From: Actinomadura sp. 7K507
GTDB taxonomy: Bacteria; Actinomycetota; Actinomycetes; Streptosporangiales; Streptosporangiaceae
Assembly (NCBI RefSeq): GCF_004348425.1
Contig: NZ_SMKK01000007.1
Span: 1 to 64,000 of the forward strand
Reading direction: 5' to 3'
DNA length: 64,000 nucleotides
The translations under genes were made by a program, and so were the position numbers. The notes under the pieces were generated by a model. That model had not been told where the DNA came from and made no database searches. It saw only the letters and a list, made by a program, of their open reading frames with translations. Below, piece after piece: positions 7,593-16,770 of this stretch (positions within the stretch are counted from its first letter, which is position 1; every line of letters starts with the position of its first letter).

Positions 7593-8432
7593 TCACCCGT
7601 GCAGGGTGCTGGTGAAGCCCTTCATGACCGAGCGCTGCGCGAACGCGAACAGCGTCACGACGGGCACCGCCGCGATGAGCGCCGCGGCGAAGATCAGCGG
7701 CCATTCCGCCGTGAAGCGGCCGACGAACGAGTAGACGGCGACCGGAAGCGTCACCTTGTCGGTGCCTCCGGTGAACACCAGGGCGACGAAGAAGTCGTTC
7801 CAGACGAACAGTCCCGTCAGCGTGGCCACGACGCCGGTGACGGGCCGCACCAGCGGGAACACGATCTGGGCGAAGATCCGCAGCGGCCGGGCGCCGTCCA
7901 CCCGGGCGGCCTCCTCGTACGCCGTCGGCAGGCTCCGGAAGAAGCCCGTGTAGAGGAAGACCGCCAGCGGCATCTGGAGCCCGAGGTAGACGAGGATGAG
8001 ACCCACCCGGGTGCCGGTCAGGCCCGCCTCCACCATGAACGCGTACAGGGGGATCATTCCGAGCTGGATCGGCATGATCAGGGCCAGTACGAAGAGCCCG
8101 AACACCAGCCCGGACAGCCGCGAACCGCGCCGCGCCAGCGCGTACCCGGCGGGGGCCGCGAGCACGACCAGCAGGACGACGACCGCGCAGGTCGTCAGGA
8201 CGCTGTTGAACAGTGCCTGGGAGAACGACACGGCCTCGCCGCCCGCCTCGTTCCAGGCGCGCCCGACGTTGTCGAGCGTCGGTGCGGACGGTGGCGCCAG
8301 CGTCGATCCGCCGGTGTCCTCGGGATCGCGCAGCGTCGTGGCGAGCACGAGGTACACGGGAGCGAGCATGGGCAGGGCGGCGATCCAGAAGCCCGCCTCG
8401 CGGAAGGCCGTCCAGCGGCCGTACCGGTTCAT
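7593..8432 (-). CDS. Carbohydrate ABC transporter permease (MalG/CUT1 type)
   Basis: A 279-residue integral membrane protein with about six hydrophobic segments. The cytoplasmic EAA loop reads EEAARVDGARPLRIFAQIVFP, the docking site for the ATPase, and the C-terminus ends in QRSVMKGFTSTLHG as in MalG-type subunits. The ATG at 8432 overlaps the TGA of the preceding permease by 4 bp, which indicates translational coupling. With its partner at 8429-9286 it forms the membrane channel of a CUT1-type sugar importer. Confidence 0.92.
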   Translation of the reverse strand: MNRYGRWTAFREAGFWIAALPMLAPVYLVLATTLRDPEDTGGSTLAPPSAPTLDNVGRAWNEAGGEAVSFSQALFNSVLTTCAVVVLLVVLAAPAGYALARRGSRLSGLVFGLFVLALIMPIQLGMIPLYAFMVEAGLTGTRVGLILVYLGLQMPLAVFLYTGFFRSLPTAYEEAARVDGARPLRIFAQIVFPLVRPVTGVVATLTGLFVWNDFFVALVFTGGTDKVTLPVAVYSFVGRFTAEWPLIFAAALIAAVPVVTLFAFAQRSVMKGFTSTLHG

Positions 8433-9286
8433 GCGCCCCTCCCCCGCAGCGCCCGCACCTGGACCAGTGCCGCCAGGCACACCCCGGCGACGAGCAGCAG
8501 GGCGACCGCCGCGCTGTAGCCGTACTGGCCGTTGACGAACGCCTGCTTGTACACGTAGGTGCCGAGCGTGTCGGTGCCGCCGGCCGGCCCGCCTCCGGTG
8601 AGCGCCATGACCTGGTCGAACAGCATGAACGCCAGGATCGTGGACAGCGCGGTCCCGATGGCGAGGGCGGGGCGGAGCTGCGGCAGGGTGATGTCGCGGA
8701 ACCGGCGCCAGGGCCCGGCCCCGTCCACCTGGGCCGCCTCCAGCAGCTCCTCCTGAACGCTCTGCACGCCGGCGAGGTAGATGAGCATGTGGTAGCCGGA
8801 GAACTGCCAGATCATCACGACGACGACGGCCGCCAGCGCGGTGTTCCGCTGGCCGAGCCACGGCTGTGCCAGCGCGCCGAGCCCGGTGCCTTCCAGCAGC
8901 TCGTTCAGCGGACCGTCGACGTCGAGGATGAACTTCCAGATATAGGCGACCACGAGCGGGCTCACCACGGCCGGGACCAGGAACAATGCCCGCAGGACGT
9001 GGCGGGTGCGCAGCGTGCGCGCCAGCCCCAGTGCCAGCCCGAGGCCGGCGGCGTTGACTCCGGCCACGTACAGGGCGGCGATAATGAGGGTCTGGACCAC
9101 GACGTGCGAGCCGTCGCCGAAGAACTCCCTGAAGTTGGCGAGCCCGACCCAGGTGGGCCGGGTCAGCCCGTCCCAGTCGGTGAACGCCGACAGCCCGCCG
9201 AGGAGGGACGGGCCGAGCAGCAGGAGCAGCGTCAGAGCGCCGGCGGGTACCACGAATGCCCATGGGGCCGATCTCGGGGTCTTCAT
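8429..9286 (-). CDS. Carbohydrate ABC transporter permease (MalF/CUT1 type)
   Basis: A 285-residue membrane protein. The first transmembrane helix follows a short basic N-terminus (MKTPRSAPWAF), there are about six helices in all, and the EAA loop reads EAAQVDGAGPWRRFRDITLP. It is the MalF-like partner of the next gene. Start ATG 9286 lies 11 bp after the lipoprotein gene stop. Specificity cannot be read from the permease; the adjoining alpha-L-rhamnosidase suggests a rhamnose-containing saccharide. Confidence 0.92.
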   Translation of the reverse strand: MKTPRSAPWAFVVPAGALTLLLLLGPSLLGGLSAFTDWDGLTRPTWVGLANFREFFGDGSHVVVQTLIIAALYVAGVNAAGLGLALGLARTLRTRHVLRALFLVPAVVSPLVVAYIWKFILDVDGPLNELLEGTGLGALAQPWLGQRNTALAAVVVVMIWQFSGYHMLIYLAGVQSVQEELLEAAQVDGAGPWRRFRDITLPQLRPALAIGTALSTILAFMLFDQVMALTGGGPAGGTDTLGTYVYKQAFVNGQYGYSAAVALLLVAGVCLAALVQVRALRGRGA

Positions 9287-9297
9287 GATGCGGCTTC

Positions 9298-10548
9298 CTA
9301 CGGGGCCTTGGTGGTCCATGCGGCGTCCATCGACTCCAGGACGTCGGCGGGGCCCGACCCGCCGTTCATGATCTTGACGAGTCCGCCGTCGAACGCCGTG
9401 ATCAGCTCCGGGTTCGGCCAGTGCTGGTCCATGATCGGGCTGGTCTTCCCGTCCTGGATGTAGGGCTCCAGTGCCGCCGCGTAGCCGGGGACACGCTCGG
9501 CGTCCGGGCCCGCGGGGATCGCGGGGACGGCGCCGTCGAGCTTGGTGTAGCGGACGCGGTCGGCCGCGTAGTGGTCGATGAACTTCTTGGCGAGCTCGGG
9601 GGCGCTCGCCTTGGTGGGTACGACGAGACCGCTGCTGGGGCCGGCCGGGACGCGCACCCGGGCGGGGTCGTCGGCACCGGGGAAGGGGAACATCGTGAAC
9701 GTCTCGTCGGGGGCCGCGGCCTGCCACAGCGGCAGCGTCACCGTGGGGGCGACGACCATCTCCGCCTCGCCCTCGCCGAGGGCACGCGCCGCCGCCTCCC
9801 GGGTCGCCCCGGCCGCGCCCTCGGCGAAGCAGTCGGCGTCCACCATCTCCTTGTAGCGTTCCACCGCCTTCACCCAGCCCGCTGTACCGGCGAATGTGAC
9901 CTGGTCCTTCAGCCGCTTCTCGTCGTAGGCGGGGTCGTCCGCGTAGACCGCGGACCCGGCCAGCGCGAATCCGACGATGTGCGGCATCTTGGACGCCTCG
10001 TGGCCCGCCATCGCGAACGCGGCCTTTCCGTCCGCCGCGGCGTCGCGGCACCGCGTCAGGACGTCGGAGAACGTCTCCGGCTCGGGCGTTCCCTTCTTGG
10101 CGAACACCCCGATCGCCATCGAGTCGATCGGGAAGCCGTACACCTTCGAGCCGTCCCCGACGACGGAGCCGAACTCCTTCGGGATCTCACCCGCCCAGGA
10201 CGCGCCGCCCAGGTCGGTGAGCAGTCCCTTGTCGGCCAGCGAGCGCGACGTGCCCGACTCGCCGTAGCCGAGCACGGTCAGCGCCACGTCGGGGGCCTGG
10301 CCGGTGCCGAGCTGCCGCCGGAGCGCCTGGAGGTGCTGGTCGAAGGGCGTCTTCTTCACCGTCACGGTGACGCCCGCGTTCGCCTTCTCGAACTCGCGGG
10401 CGGCGACGTCGATGGAGGTCTCCTCGCGCCCGTCGTCCCACACGGAGATGACGAGCTCGCCGTCGCTCCGGGCGTCGCCGCCGCATCCGGTCGCCAGCAG
10501 CGGCGCCGCCAGCGCGACGCAGCCGAGGATTCTCAGCGGTGTTCTCAT
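9298..10548 (-). CDS. Extracellular sugar-binding lipoprotein of the ABC transporter
   Basis: A 416-residue family-1 extracellular solute-binding protein. I place the start at ATG 10548, which has an AAGGA site at proper distance; an ATG seven codons upstream (10569) lacks one. The signal peptide MRTPLRILGCVALAAPL ends in a lipobox (LLATGC), so the mature protein would be lipid-anchored outside the membrane. The mature region shows family features: VISVWDDGREETSIDVAAREFEKA, PDVALTVLGYGES, YGFPIDSMAIGVFAKK and a late DQHWPNPELITAFDGGL. It should deliver the saccharide to the two permeases directly downstream. Confidence 0.93.
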   Translation of the reverse strand: MRTPLRILGCVALAAPLLATGCGGDARSDGELVISVWDDGREETSIDVAAREFEKANAGVTVTVKKTPFDQHLQALRRQLGTGQAPDVALTVLGYGESGTSRSLADKGLLTDLGGASWAGEIPKEFGSVVGDGSKVYGFPIDSMAIGVFAKKGTPEPETFSDVLTRCRDAAADGKAAFAMAGHEASKMPHIVGFALAGSAVYADDPAYDEKRLKDQVTFAGTAGWVKAVERYKEMVDADCFAEGAAGATREAAARALGEGEAEMVVAPTVTLPLWQAAAPDETFTMFPFPGADDPARVRVPAGPSSGLVVPTKASAPELAKKFIDHYAADRVRYTKLDGAVPAIPAGPDAERVPGYAAALEPYIQDGKTSPIMDQHWPNPELITAFDGGLVKIMNGGSGPADVLESMDAAWTTKAP

Positions 10549-10579
10549 CAGGTCCTTCTTTCCGGCCATGGGCCTGGGC

Positions 10580-13426
10580 TCAGTCGTGCGCGGTCGCCAG
10601 CCGGAGGCGGTGGGTGCCGCCTCCCACCTCGATGACGAGGTGCCGGCCGCTGCGCCTGATCCCCCGAACGCCGTGGGCGGGCAGGTCCCGCGCGGCGTGG
10701 TCTTCTCCGGAACGCCAGAGCGTCCGGCCGTTCTTGGTCAGCTCCCCGGTGCCGGGGGCGGGCAGTGAGATCTCGGCCTCGCTGGTCGCGGGCACCTGGA
10801 CCACGAGGTCCAGCACGCCGTCCGCCGTGTGCCAGTCGACGGCGGTGTCACCGCGGGCGGTGCGCAGGCGGGCGCTCGCGCGGTCGAGGCGATGGGTGAG
10901 CGCGGGGCGCACCCTGATGCGCCGCCAGCCCGGTTCCGCCGGTGCGAGCCCGGCCACGTCGTTGAAGAGGAACTTCTCGATCATGGCCATGAGCTTCATG
11001 TTCCGGCTGAACGTGGGGTCGCCGCCCCAGGTCTCCCAGATCGTCGTCGCGCCCCGCGCGACCTGGTGGCCCCAGCTCGGGTACGTGGTGTTCGTCGCGA
11101 TGCCGTACATGGCGTCGGCCGCACCGATCTCGGCCAGCACGTTCTGGAGCGCCGCCGTTCCCATCGTCCCCGTGTTCAGGTGGCCGCCGTCGGCCTCGAT
11201 GCGGTCGACGAGCACCTGGCCCGCGCGGTCGCGGTGCTCGTCGGGGACGAGCCCGAACCACAGCGGCATGGCCTGCGCGGTCTGCGAGCCGGTCGCGTAG
11301 CGGCCGGTGGCGGTGTCCAGGAACCGGTCGTTGAAGGCGGTCCGGATCGCCTCGGCCAGTTCGTGGTAGCGGTGCGCGTCGTCGTCCTCGCCGACGGCGG
11401 CGGCCGCCCGCGCGACCATCGTGGTGACCGCGTAGAACCAGGCCGTGGACGTCAGCTCGACGGGCGTGCGTTTCGGGCTGAGTGAACTGGTGCCGTCCGG
11501 CTGGGGTTCCATGTGGTCGCCCAGGCCCTCGCTGAGGACGAGGTCCTTGGCGCGCGTCCGCAGGAACTCCACGCCCCGCCGCATCCCCGGGTAGTGCCGT
11601 TCCAGGATCGAGCGGTCGCCGTAGAAGCGGTAGAGATTCCAGGCGATGCTCGGGTACGACGTCATGGCGAAGTCCGGGAGCGTCGCGTACGGCCAGTAGA
11701 CGACGGACGACCAGTCGTCGGGGAGTTCCTCGCGTTCCTTCTCCAGGTCGCCGTACTCCTGGCTGTCCAGGGATTCCTGCATGTCGACCCGGCCGCGCCA
11801 CTGCAGGGGGCAGATGGTCGGGAAGCGGCCGTCGGGGAGCTGGGTGTCGGCGAGGTCGTCCAGCCACTTCAGCCAGAACCCGCGCGCCTCGAAGGTGTAG
11901 AGGTAGTCCTCGACGGACCAGCCGGGGTCCCCCACCCAGCCGACCCGCTCGGCGCGGTCGGCGGCGTCCTGGGGGAAGCCCTGGAAGCTGGCACGGAACG
12001 TCCACAGCACGTTGCGGTGGATGCGGTTCAGCAGTTCGTCGGAGCAGCTGAACTCGCCCGCGGTCTCGAGGTCGGAGTGGACGACGCGGGCGCGCAGGTC
12101 CCGCACTTCGACGGCGGGGCTCGACGCGGTCACTTCGACGTACCTGAACCCGTGCAGGGTGAAGCGAGGTTCCCACTCCTCCTCGCCGCCGCCGCGGAGC
12201 GTGTAGGTGTCGGTCTGCCGGGCGGCCAGCCAGGACTGCATGTTGGCGTCGTCGTCCAGGTTCCCGTCGGCGTCGATATCGCCGGCGTGCCTCAGCTGGA
12301 CCGCGGCCCCGGCGGGGCCGGTCACGCGGATCGCCGTCCAGCCGGGGACGTTCTGGCCGAAATCCACGATCAGCTTGTCGTCGTCCGCCGTGCGGGTCGC
12401 GACAGGCCGCAGCGTCTCGATCACCCGGACGGGTTCGAGCAGGCCCGTCCGGACGCGCCCGGCCGGGGCGGCCGCTGCGGTCACGGCCGTCCACCCGTCC
12501 GCCGTGAAGCCGGCGCGGTCCCAGCCGGGGACCTCCCGGCGCGCGTCGTAGCGCTCGCCGTGCGCGTAGTCGTTGTAGACGATGGGGCCGGCCGTCGTGC
12601 GCCAGGTGCCGTCGCTGACGATCGTGATCCGCTGACCGTCGGTCGTCTCGATCTCGATGAGCAGGAGCGCGGCGGGACGGTCGCCCCACGGCGTGCGCGG
12701 GAAGGGGCCGGAGCCGACGTCGTCCTCCGCGCTGTACCAGCCGTGGCCGAGGATCAGCCCGGCGGCGTTCTCGCCCGCGTTCACCTGGCCGGTGATGTCG
12801 TAGGTGGACGAGAGCACGCGGGGGTTCGGGATGCGCGCGGGCTCCCCTTCCCCGTCACGCAGGTCGGGGTCGTGGTCGTAGGTGGTGGTCGCGGGGTCGA
12901 GGACGCGGTCGCCGACGCGGTCGCCGTTGAGCCGCAGTTCGTAGAAGCCGAGGGCGGAGACGTGTGCGCGGGCCCGCGCGACGGTTCCCGGAACGTGGAA
13001 CCCGGTGCGCAGAAGCGGCGACGACACGTCCTCGCCGCCGGCGATCCAGGTGGCGGCGCCCCAGTCGGACGGTTCCATCAAGCCCGTCTCGAAGGTGGCG
13101 GAAGGCGTGAACGGCCCCGGCCGGTCGTCGCGGTCCCACAGCCTCACGGTCCACCAGCAGCGTTCGCCGGAGCGAAGCGCACGGCCCGCGTAGGCGACGC
13201 CGTTCACGTCGTCGCTCTCGACCCGGCCCGAGTCCCACAGGTCCGCGGTCCCGGGCAGGAGCCGTTCCGGGGTGCTCGCGACCAGCACCTGGTAGGCGCG
13301 TTGACGCTCTTCGCCCGGTCCGGCGGGCGCCCAGCCGAAGACCGGCGCGGGCACGTCCAGTCCGAGCGGGTCGACCAGGTGCTGGCAGCGCAGCCCGGCG
13401 GCGCGCAGTTCCCCGGTTTCGGTCAT
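10580..13426 (-). CDS. Alpha-L-rhamnosidase (GH78)
   Basis: A 948-residue glycoside hydrolase family 78 enzyme releasing terminal alpha-L-rhamnose. Start ATG 13426 follows GGGGAGAGA. The order is as in the family: N-terminal beta-sandwiches (TETGELRAAGLRCQHLVDPL; ELRLNGDRVGDRVLDPATT), a Bac_rhamnosid region with DFGQNVPGW, then the (alpha/alpha)6 barrel. The barrel holds DAADRAERVGWVGDPGW (the usual CPQRDERxGWxGD motif with its start altered) and SWGHQVARGATTIWETWGG near the second acidic site. There is no signal peptide, so it acts inside the cell on imported rhamnosides. It lies 31 bp upstream of the transporter genes in the same operon. Confidence 0.92.
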   Translation of the reverse strand: MTETGELRAAGLRCQHLVDPLGLDVPAPVFGWAPAGPGEERQRAYQVLVASTPERLLPGTADLWDSGRVESDDVNGVAYAGRALRSGERCWWTVRLWDRDDRPGPFTPSATFETGLMEPSDWGAATWIAGGEDVSSPLLRTGFHVPGTVARARAHVSALGFYELRLNGDRVGDRVLDPATTTYDHDPDLRDGEGEPARIPNPRVLSSTYDITGQVNAGENAAGLILGHGWYSAEDDVGSGPFPRTPWGDRPAALLLIEIETTDGQRITIVSDGTWRTTAGPIVYNDYAHGERYDARREVPGWDRAGFTADGWTAVTAAAAPAGRVRTGLLEPVRVIETLRPVATRTADDDKLIVDFGQNVPGWTAIRVTGPAGAAVQLRHAGDIDADGNLDDDANMQSWLAARQTDTYTLRGGGEEEWEPRFTLHGFRYVEVTASSPAVEVRDLRARVVHSDLETAGEFSCSDELLNRIHRNVLWTFRASFQGFPQDAADRAERVGWVGDPGWSVEDYLYTFEARGFWLKWLDDLADTQLPDGRFPTICPLQWRGRVDMQESLDSQEYGDLEKEREELPDDWSSVVYWPYATLPDFAMTSYPSIAWNLYRFYGDRSILERHYPGMRRGVEFLRTRAKDLVLSEGLGDHMEPQPDGTSSLSPKRTPVELTSTAWFYAVTTMVARAAAAVGEDDDAHRYHELAEAIRTAFNDRFLDTATGRYATGSQTAQAMPLWFGLVPDEHRDRAGQVLVDRIEADGGHLNTGTMGTAALQNVLAEIGAADAMYGIATNTTYPSWGHQVARGATTIWETWGGDPTFSRNMKLMAMIEKFLFNDVAGLAPAEPGWRRIRVRPALTHRLDRASARLRTARGDTAVDWHTADGVLDLVVQVPATSEAEISLPAPGTGELTKNGRTLWRSGEDHAARDLPAHGVRGIRRSGRHLVIEVGGGTHRLRLATAHD

Positions 13427-13470
13427 GTCTCTCTCCCCAGATCGCGTGCGGAAAACGGATGGTCCTGCGC

Positions 13471-14226
13471 TCAGTCCATGCGCAGGCCGCCGTTGACGTC
13501 GTAGGTGGCGCCCGTGGTGAACGCGGCGTCGGCGGAGGCCAGGAGCACGATCGTGTGCGCGACGTCGTGCGCCCTGCCGAGCCGACCGAGCGGCACCGAC
13601 GCGGCGAGCGCGTCCCGCGCCGATGCGTCCAGCGGTGCGATCAGGCCGGTTCCGATCGGGCCGGGCGCCACGGCGTTCACCCGGATCCCCTCGGGCGCGA
13701 GCCGCCGCGCGAACGACCGGGTGAGGGCGAGTACTGCGGCCTTGCTCGCGGCGTAGTGCGCGCTGGTGCTGAGACCGCCGATCTGCCCGGCGAGCGAGGC
13801 CACGTTGACGATCGAGGCGCCGCCCCCCGCCGCCCCCAGCAACGGGACGGCGTGCCGCATCAGGAAGAAGGCGCCGCGGGCGTTGGTCTCCATGACGGTG
13901 TCCCACTCGTCCCCTGTGATGGCGTCCCAGTCCGTGTACGGGCAGGTGCCGGCGTTGTTGACGAGGACGTCCAGATGCCCCCACTCGGCGGCGATCCGGT
14001 CGGTCAGCCGCTCGATGGCATGGGTGTCGCGCTGGTCCAGAGGCGACACGACCGCCCGCACTCCCCGCTCGCGGCAGGCGTCGGCGGTGCGCTCGGCCCC
14101 GCCGGCGTCGGAGGCGTAGGTCAGCCAGACGTCGTGACCGCGTTCGGCGAGCAGCCGGCAGGTCTCGGCGCCGATGCCGGCGCTGCCGCCGGTCACCAGG
14201 GCGGTGCGGTTCTCCGGCCGGTTCAT
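13471..14226 (-). CDS. Short-chain dehydrogenase/reductase
   Basis: A 251-residue classical SDR. The cofactor motif TGGSAGIG is at 12-19, NNAG begins at 90, and the catalytic residues are Ser144, Tyr158 and Lys162 (YAASK). The C-terminal GATYDVNGGLRMD is typical. Its start overlaps the stop of the 2-hydroxyacid dehydrogenase by 4 bp. In this setting it could oxidise L-rhamnose or a 2-keto-3-deoxy sugar acid; that is inference from neighbours. Confidence 0.88.
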   Translation of the reverse strand: MNRPENRTALVTGGSAGIGAETCRLLAERGHDVWLTYASDAGGAERTADACRERGVRAVVSPLDQRDTHAIERLTDRIAAEWGHLDVLVNNAGTCPYTDWDAITGDEWDTVMETNARGAFFLMRHAVPLLGAAGGGASIVNVASLAGQIGGLSTSAHYAASKAAVLALTRSFARRLAPEGIRVNAVAPGPIGTGLIAPLDASARDALAASVPLGRLGRAHDVAHTIVLLASADAAFTTGATYDVNGGLRMD

Positions 14227-15194
14227 CGTGTGTACTCCGGGTTGACGATCGATGGGACGGGCCGCCGGTTCAGGAAGTCCACGACCTGCCGGGCCGTCGT
14301 CTCGGCCAGGTCGGCTCGGGCCTGGGGCGAGTACCAGGCGGCATGGGGGGTGAGGATGACGCCGGGCAGGCCGCGCAGCGGGCTGTCGCCGGGCAGCGGC
14401 TCGGTCTCGAACACGTCCAGCGCGGCACCGGACAGATGCCGGTCGCGGATCGCGGCGGCGAGCGCGGCCTCGTCGACGAGGCCGCCGCGGCAGGTGTTGA
14501 CGACCAGTGCGCCGCGCGGGAGGCGGGCGAGCGACCGGGCGTCCAGCAGGTGGCGCGTGCCGCCGGTCAGCGGGACGTGCAGGCTCACGATGTCGGCGGC
14601 GGCCAGGGTCTGGTCCAGGGTGGCGGGCCGGTGCCCGGCGGCGTGCACGGCGTCGCCGGGTACATGCGGGTCGTGGACGACGACGCGGAAGCCCAGCGCC
14701 GCGGCGTGCGCGGCGGTGCGCGAGCCGATCCGGCCGAACCCGACGACGCCGAGGGTGGTCCGGGACGGCCGGAACGCGGCGGGCGCGTCCTCGGCCACGG
14801 ACCAGCGGTGCTCCCGGACCGCGCGGTCCAGCGGGAACAGCCGCCGCCCGGCCGCCATGACGAGCGCGATCGTGTGCGCCGCGACCTCCTCGACGCAGTA
14901 GTCGGGGGTGTTGGCGACCGCGATCCCGCGTGCGCTGGCGGCCTCGACGTCGATCATGTCGTAGCCGATCCCGAGCCGCCCGATGAACGTGCAGCGTTCC
15001 AGCCGGTCCAGGACCGCCGCGGTGACCGGGGCCCACTGCACCACCAGGGCGGTGGCGTCCGCGGCGGCCTCGGCGACGTCGTCCTCGGTACGGCACTGCG
15101 CGAGCCTGGTCCGGAGGCCGCCGGCACGCAGGATCTCCATGATGCGCTCGGTGCCGGGCAGGTCCGCGTCCGTGATGACGACGAGGTCACTCAT
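14223..15194 (-). CDS. D-isomer-specific 2-hydroxyacid dehydrogenase (CtBP-like)
   Basis: A 323-residue NAD-dependent 2-hydroxyacid dehydrogenase. The nucleotide-binding GFGRIG is at 152-157, and the expected catalytic residues are Arg236 (TCRGGLVDE), Glu265 (DVFETEPLP) and His284 (LTPHAAW). It resembles the CtBP/phosphoglycerate-dehydrogenase-like branch (RLGIGYDMIDVEAASARGI). The gene overlaps the GntR gene by 8 bp upstream and the SDR by 4 bp downstream, so it is the second gene of a coupled operon. It could interconvert a 2-keto acid product such as pyruvate/lactate or a sugar-derived keto acid. Confidence 0.9.
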   Translation of the reverse strand: MSDLVVITDADLPGTERIMEILRAGGLRTRLAQCRTEDDVAEAAADATALVVQWAPVTAAVLDRLERCTFIGRLGIGYDMIDVEAASARGIAVANTPDYCVEEVAAHTIALVMAAGRRLFPLDRAVREHRWSVAEDAPAAFRPSRTTLGVVGFGRIGSRTAAHAAALGFRVVVHDPHVPGDAVHAAGHRPATLDQTLAAADIVSLHVPLTGGTRHLLDARSLARLPRGALVVNTCRGGLVDEAALAAAIRDRHLSGAALDVFETEPLPGDSPLRGLPGVILTPHAAWYSPQARADLAETTARQVVDFLNRRPVPSIVNPEYTR

Positions 15195-15861
15195 TCCCGG
15201 CCTCCGGCAGCGAGGTGCGGATCCGTTCGGCGGCGGTCTCGATGTGGCGGGCCATCTCGGCCTGCGCGACCGCCGGGTCGGCGTCGACGATCGCGTCGAG
15301 CAGCACGTCGTGCGTGGCGGCGTGCTGCTCCAGCTCCCCCGGCCGCAGGGCCGCGGTGGCCGCGCGCAGGAACGCTCCGATGCGGCTGCGCAGCTGGGTG
15401 ACCAGTTCGCTCACCAGTCCGTGGTCGGCCAGCTCCCAGAGCCTTTCGTGGAAGTGCTGGTCGATGTCGAAGACCTGCCGGAAGTTGCCGTCGGCCGCTT
15501 CCCGCCGCATGTCCGCGACCATCGCGCGCAGTTCCCGTTCGTCGCCCTCGGTCAGCCGTTCCTGGACGCGCTTGATGACGAACTGCTCCAGCACGACGCG
15601 CAGCGTGCACAACTCGTCCAGTTCCCGGAGGGTGAGCGTGGCGACGCGGGAGCCGCGGCGGGGTGTCCGCTCTATGAGGCCCTCGTCGGCGAGCTTCGAC
15701 AGCGCCTCGCGGACCGGGATGTGGCTGACACCCAGCTCGGTGGCCAGCGTGCGTTCGACCAGGCGCGTCCCGGGTGCGTAGCGACCCTCGTGGATCGCGT
15801 CCCGGATACTGCCGGCCACCTGGTCGGCGAGGTTCCCGGCGGGAAGTGGGTTCAGTGTCAT
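15187..15861 (-). CDS. GntR family regulator with FCD domain
   Basis: A 224-residue FadR-subfamily regulator. The winged helix (about 9-75) includes RLVERTLATELGVSHIPVREAL and GLIERTPRRGSRV. The FCD ligand domain (about 82-215) carries the metal/ligand-coordinating pattern FDIDQHFHERLW and a final HIETAAERIR. FCD regulators usually sense sugar acids or other carboxylates. It heads the leftward operon and is divergent from the SDR at 15979, with AT-rich repeats between them that are its likely operators (15891-15955). It is the natural candidate for controlling both arms of the cluster. Confidence 0.92.
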   Translation of the reverse strand: MTLNPLPAGNLADQVAGSIRDAIHEGRYAPGTRLVERTLATELGVSHIPVREALSKLADEGLIERTPRRGSRVATLTLRELDELCTLRVVLEQFVIKRVQERLTEGDERELRAMVADMRREAADGNFRQVFDIDQHFHERLWELADHGLVSELVTQLRSRIGAFLRAATAALRPGELEQHAATHDVLLDAIVDADPAVAQAEMARHIETAAERIRTSLPEAGNE

Positions 15862-15890
15862 CGCTGTGCTTCCGTAGTCTCGGCGAGGGG

Positions 15891-15955
15891 AACGCTATAG
15901 CATCTAGCAAATAGCATATAGCGAAACCTGAGGAAAACGCTATAGCATCTAGCAA
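15891..15955. promoter_or_regulatory. Probable GntR operator: two 20-bp direct repeats in the divergent promoter
   Basis: The sequence AACGCTATAGCATCTAGCAA occurs perfectly at 15891-15910 and again at 15936-15955, 45 bp apart. Each copy contains the 8-bp palindrome GCTATAGC (15894-15901 and 15939-15946). The first also opens a larger inverted repeat, CGCTATA at 15893-15899 with TATAGCG at 15917-15923. This AT-rich block sits between two divergent genes in very GC-rich DNA, so it probably holds both promoters and the binding sites of the adjacent GntR protein. Confidence 0.65.
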
Positions 15956-15978
15956 GAACATGTGAGGAAGGGGGCAGG

Positions 15979-16770
15979 ATGCGGATCGCGGGGCAGCGCA
16001 AGGCGCTCATCACCGGTGGCGGCTCGGGTCTCGGACGCCTGATCGCGCACCGGCTGCACGCCGCCGGGGCATCGGTGACGGTCGTGGACGTCGACGCCGA
16101 CAGGGTCCGGAAGGTCGCCGGGGAACTCGGCGACCGGGCGCTGGGGCTGGCCGCCGACGTCCGCTCGGCGGGCGACATGGCGCAGGCCGTCCGTGAGACC
16201 GAGGACGCGTTCGGCGGACTGGACACCCTCGTCGTCTCGGCCGGCGTCTTCCACATCGGTTCGCTGGAGGACACCAGCGAGCAGGACTGGGACCGGACAC
16301 TCGGCGTCAACCTCAAGGGCGCGTTCATGGCCGTCCAGGCCGCCGCCCCGCCACTGCGGTCCAGTGGCCGTGGACGGATCGTGACGATCGGCTCCGATTG
16401 CGGGCGGCGCGGCTTCCCCCGCCAAGTGCCCTACGTGGCCTCGAAGTTCGGCCTGGTCGGCCTGACCGAATCGGTCGCGGCCGAACTGGCGCCCGACGGG
16501 GTGACCGCCAACTGCGTCTGCCCGGTCGGGGTCCCCACCACGGGGATGGGCCAGGAGGTACTGGACTGGAAGGTCCGCCAGGCAGGCGAGTCACCCGAGG
16601 CGATCGTGGCCGCGGCCGCGAGCACCAACCCGCTCGGCCGCAACGCCACCGAGGACGACGTCGCCGACGCCGTGCTGTTCCTCCTGTCCGACCAGGCGGG
16701 CTTCGTGACCGGCGTGACCCTGGACGTGGACGGCGGAGCGCATCTCGGCACCGTGCCGGGGGTGCGGTGA
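15979..16770 (+). CDS. Short-chain dehydrogenase/reductase
   Basis: A 263-residue classical SDR. TGGGSGLG is at 12-19, the catalytic Ser139, Tyr152 and Lys156 are present (YVASK), and the C-terminus reads GFVTGVTLDVDGGAHLG. Start ATG 15979 follows AAGGGGGCAGG. It is first in the rightward operon and its stop overlaps the next start by one base (TGATG). With a lactonase-type amidohydrolase next to it, a sugar 1-dehydrogenase role is attractive; a 2-keto-3-deoxy-sugar-acid dehydrogenase is equally possible. Confidence 0.88.
   Translation: MRIAGQRKALITGGGSGLGRLIAHRLHAAGASVTVVDVDADRVRKVAGELGDRALGLAADVRSAGDMAQAVRETEDAFGGLDTLVVSAGVFHIGSLEDTSEQDWDRTLGVNLKGAFMAVQAAAPPLRSSGRGRIVTIGSDCGRRGFPRQVPYVASKFGLVGLTESVAAELAPDGVTANCVCPVGVPTTGMGQEVLDWKVRQAGESPEAIVAAAASTNPLGRNATEDDVADAVLFLLSDQAGFVTGVTLDVDGGAHLGTVPGVR

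Noticed and set aside
11513-13504. Long + strand open frame over the rhamnosidase gene
   Set aside because: Antisense shadow of the GH78 gene, with no domain and no ribosome-binding site.
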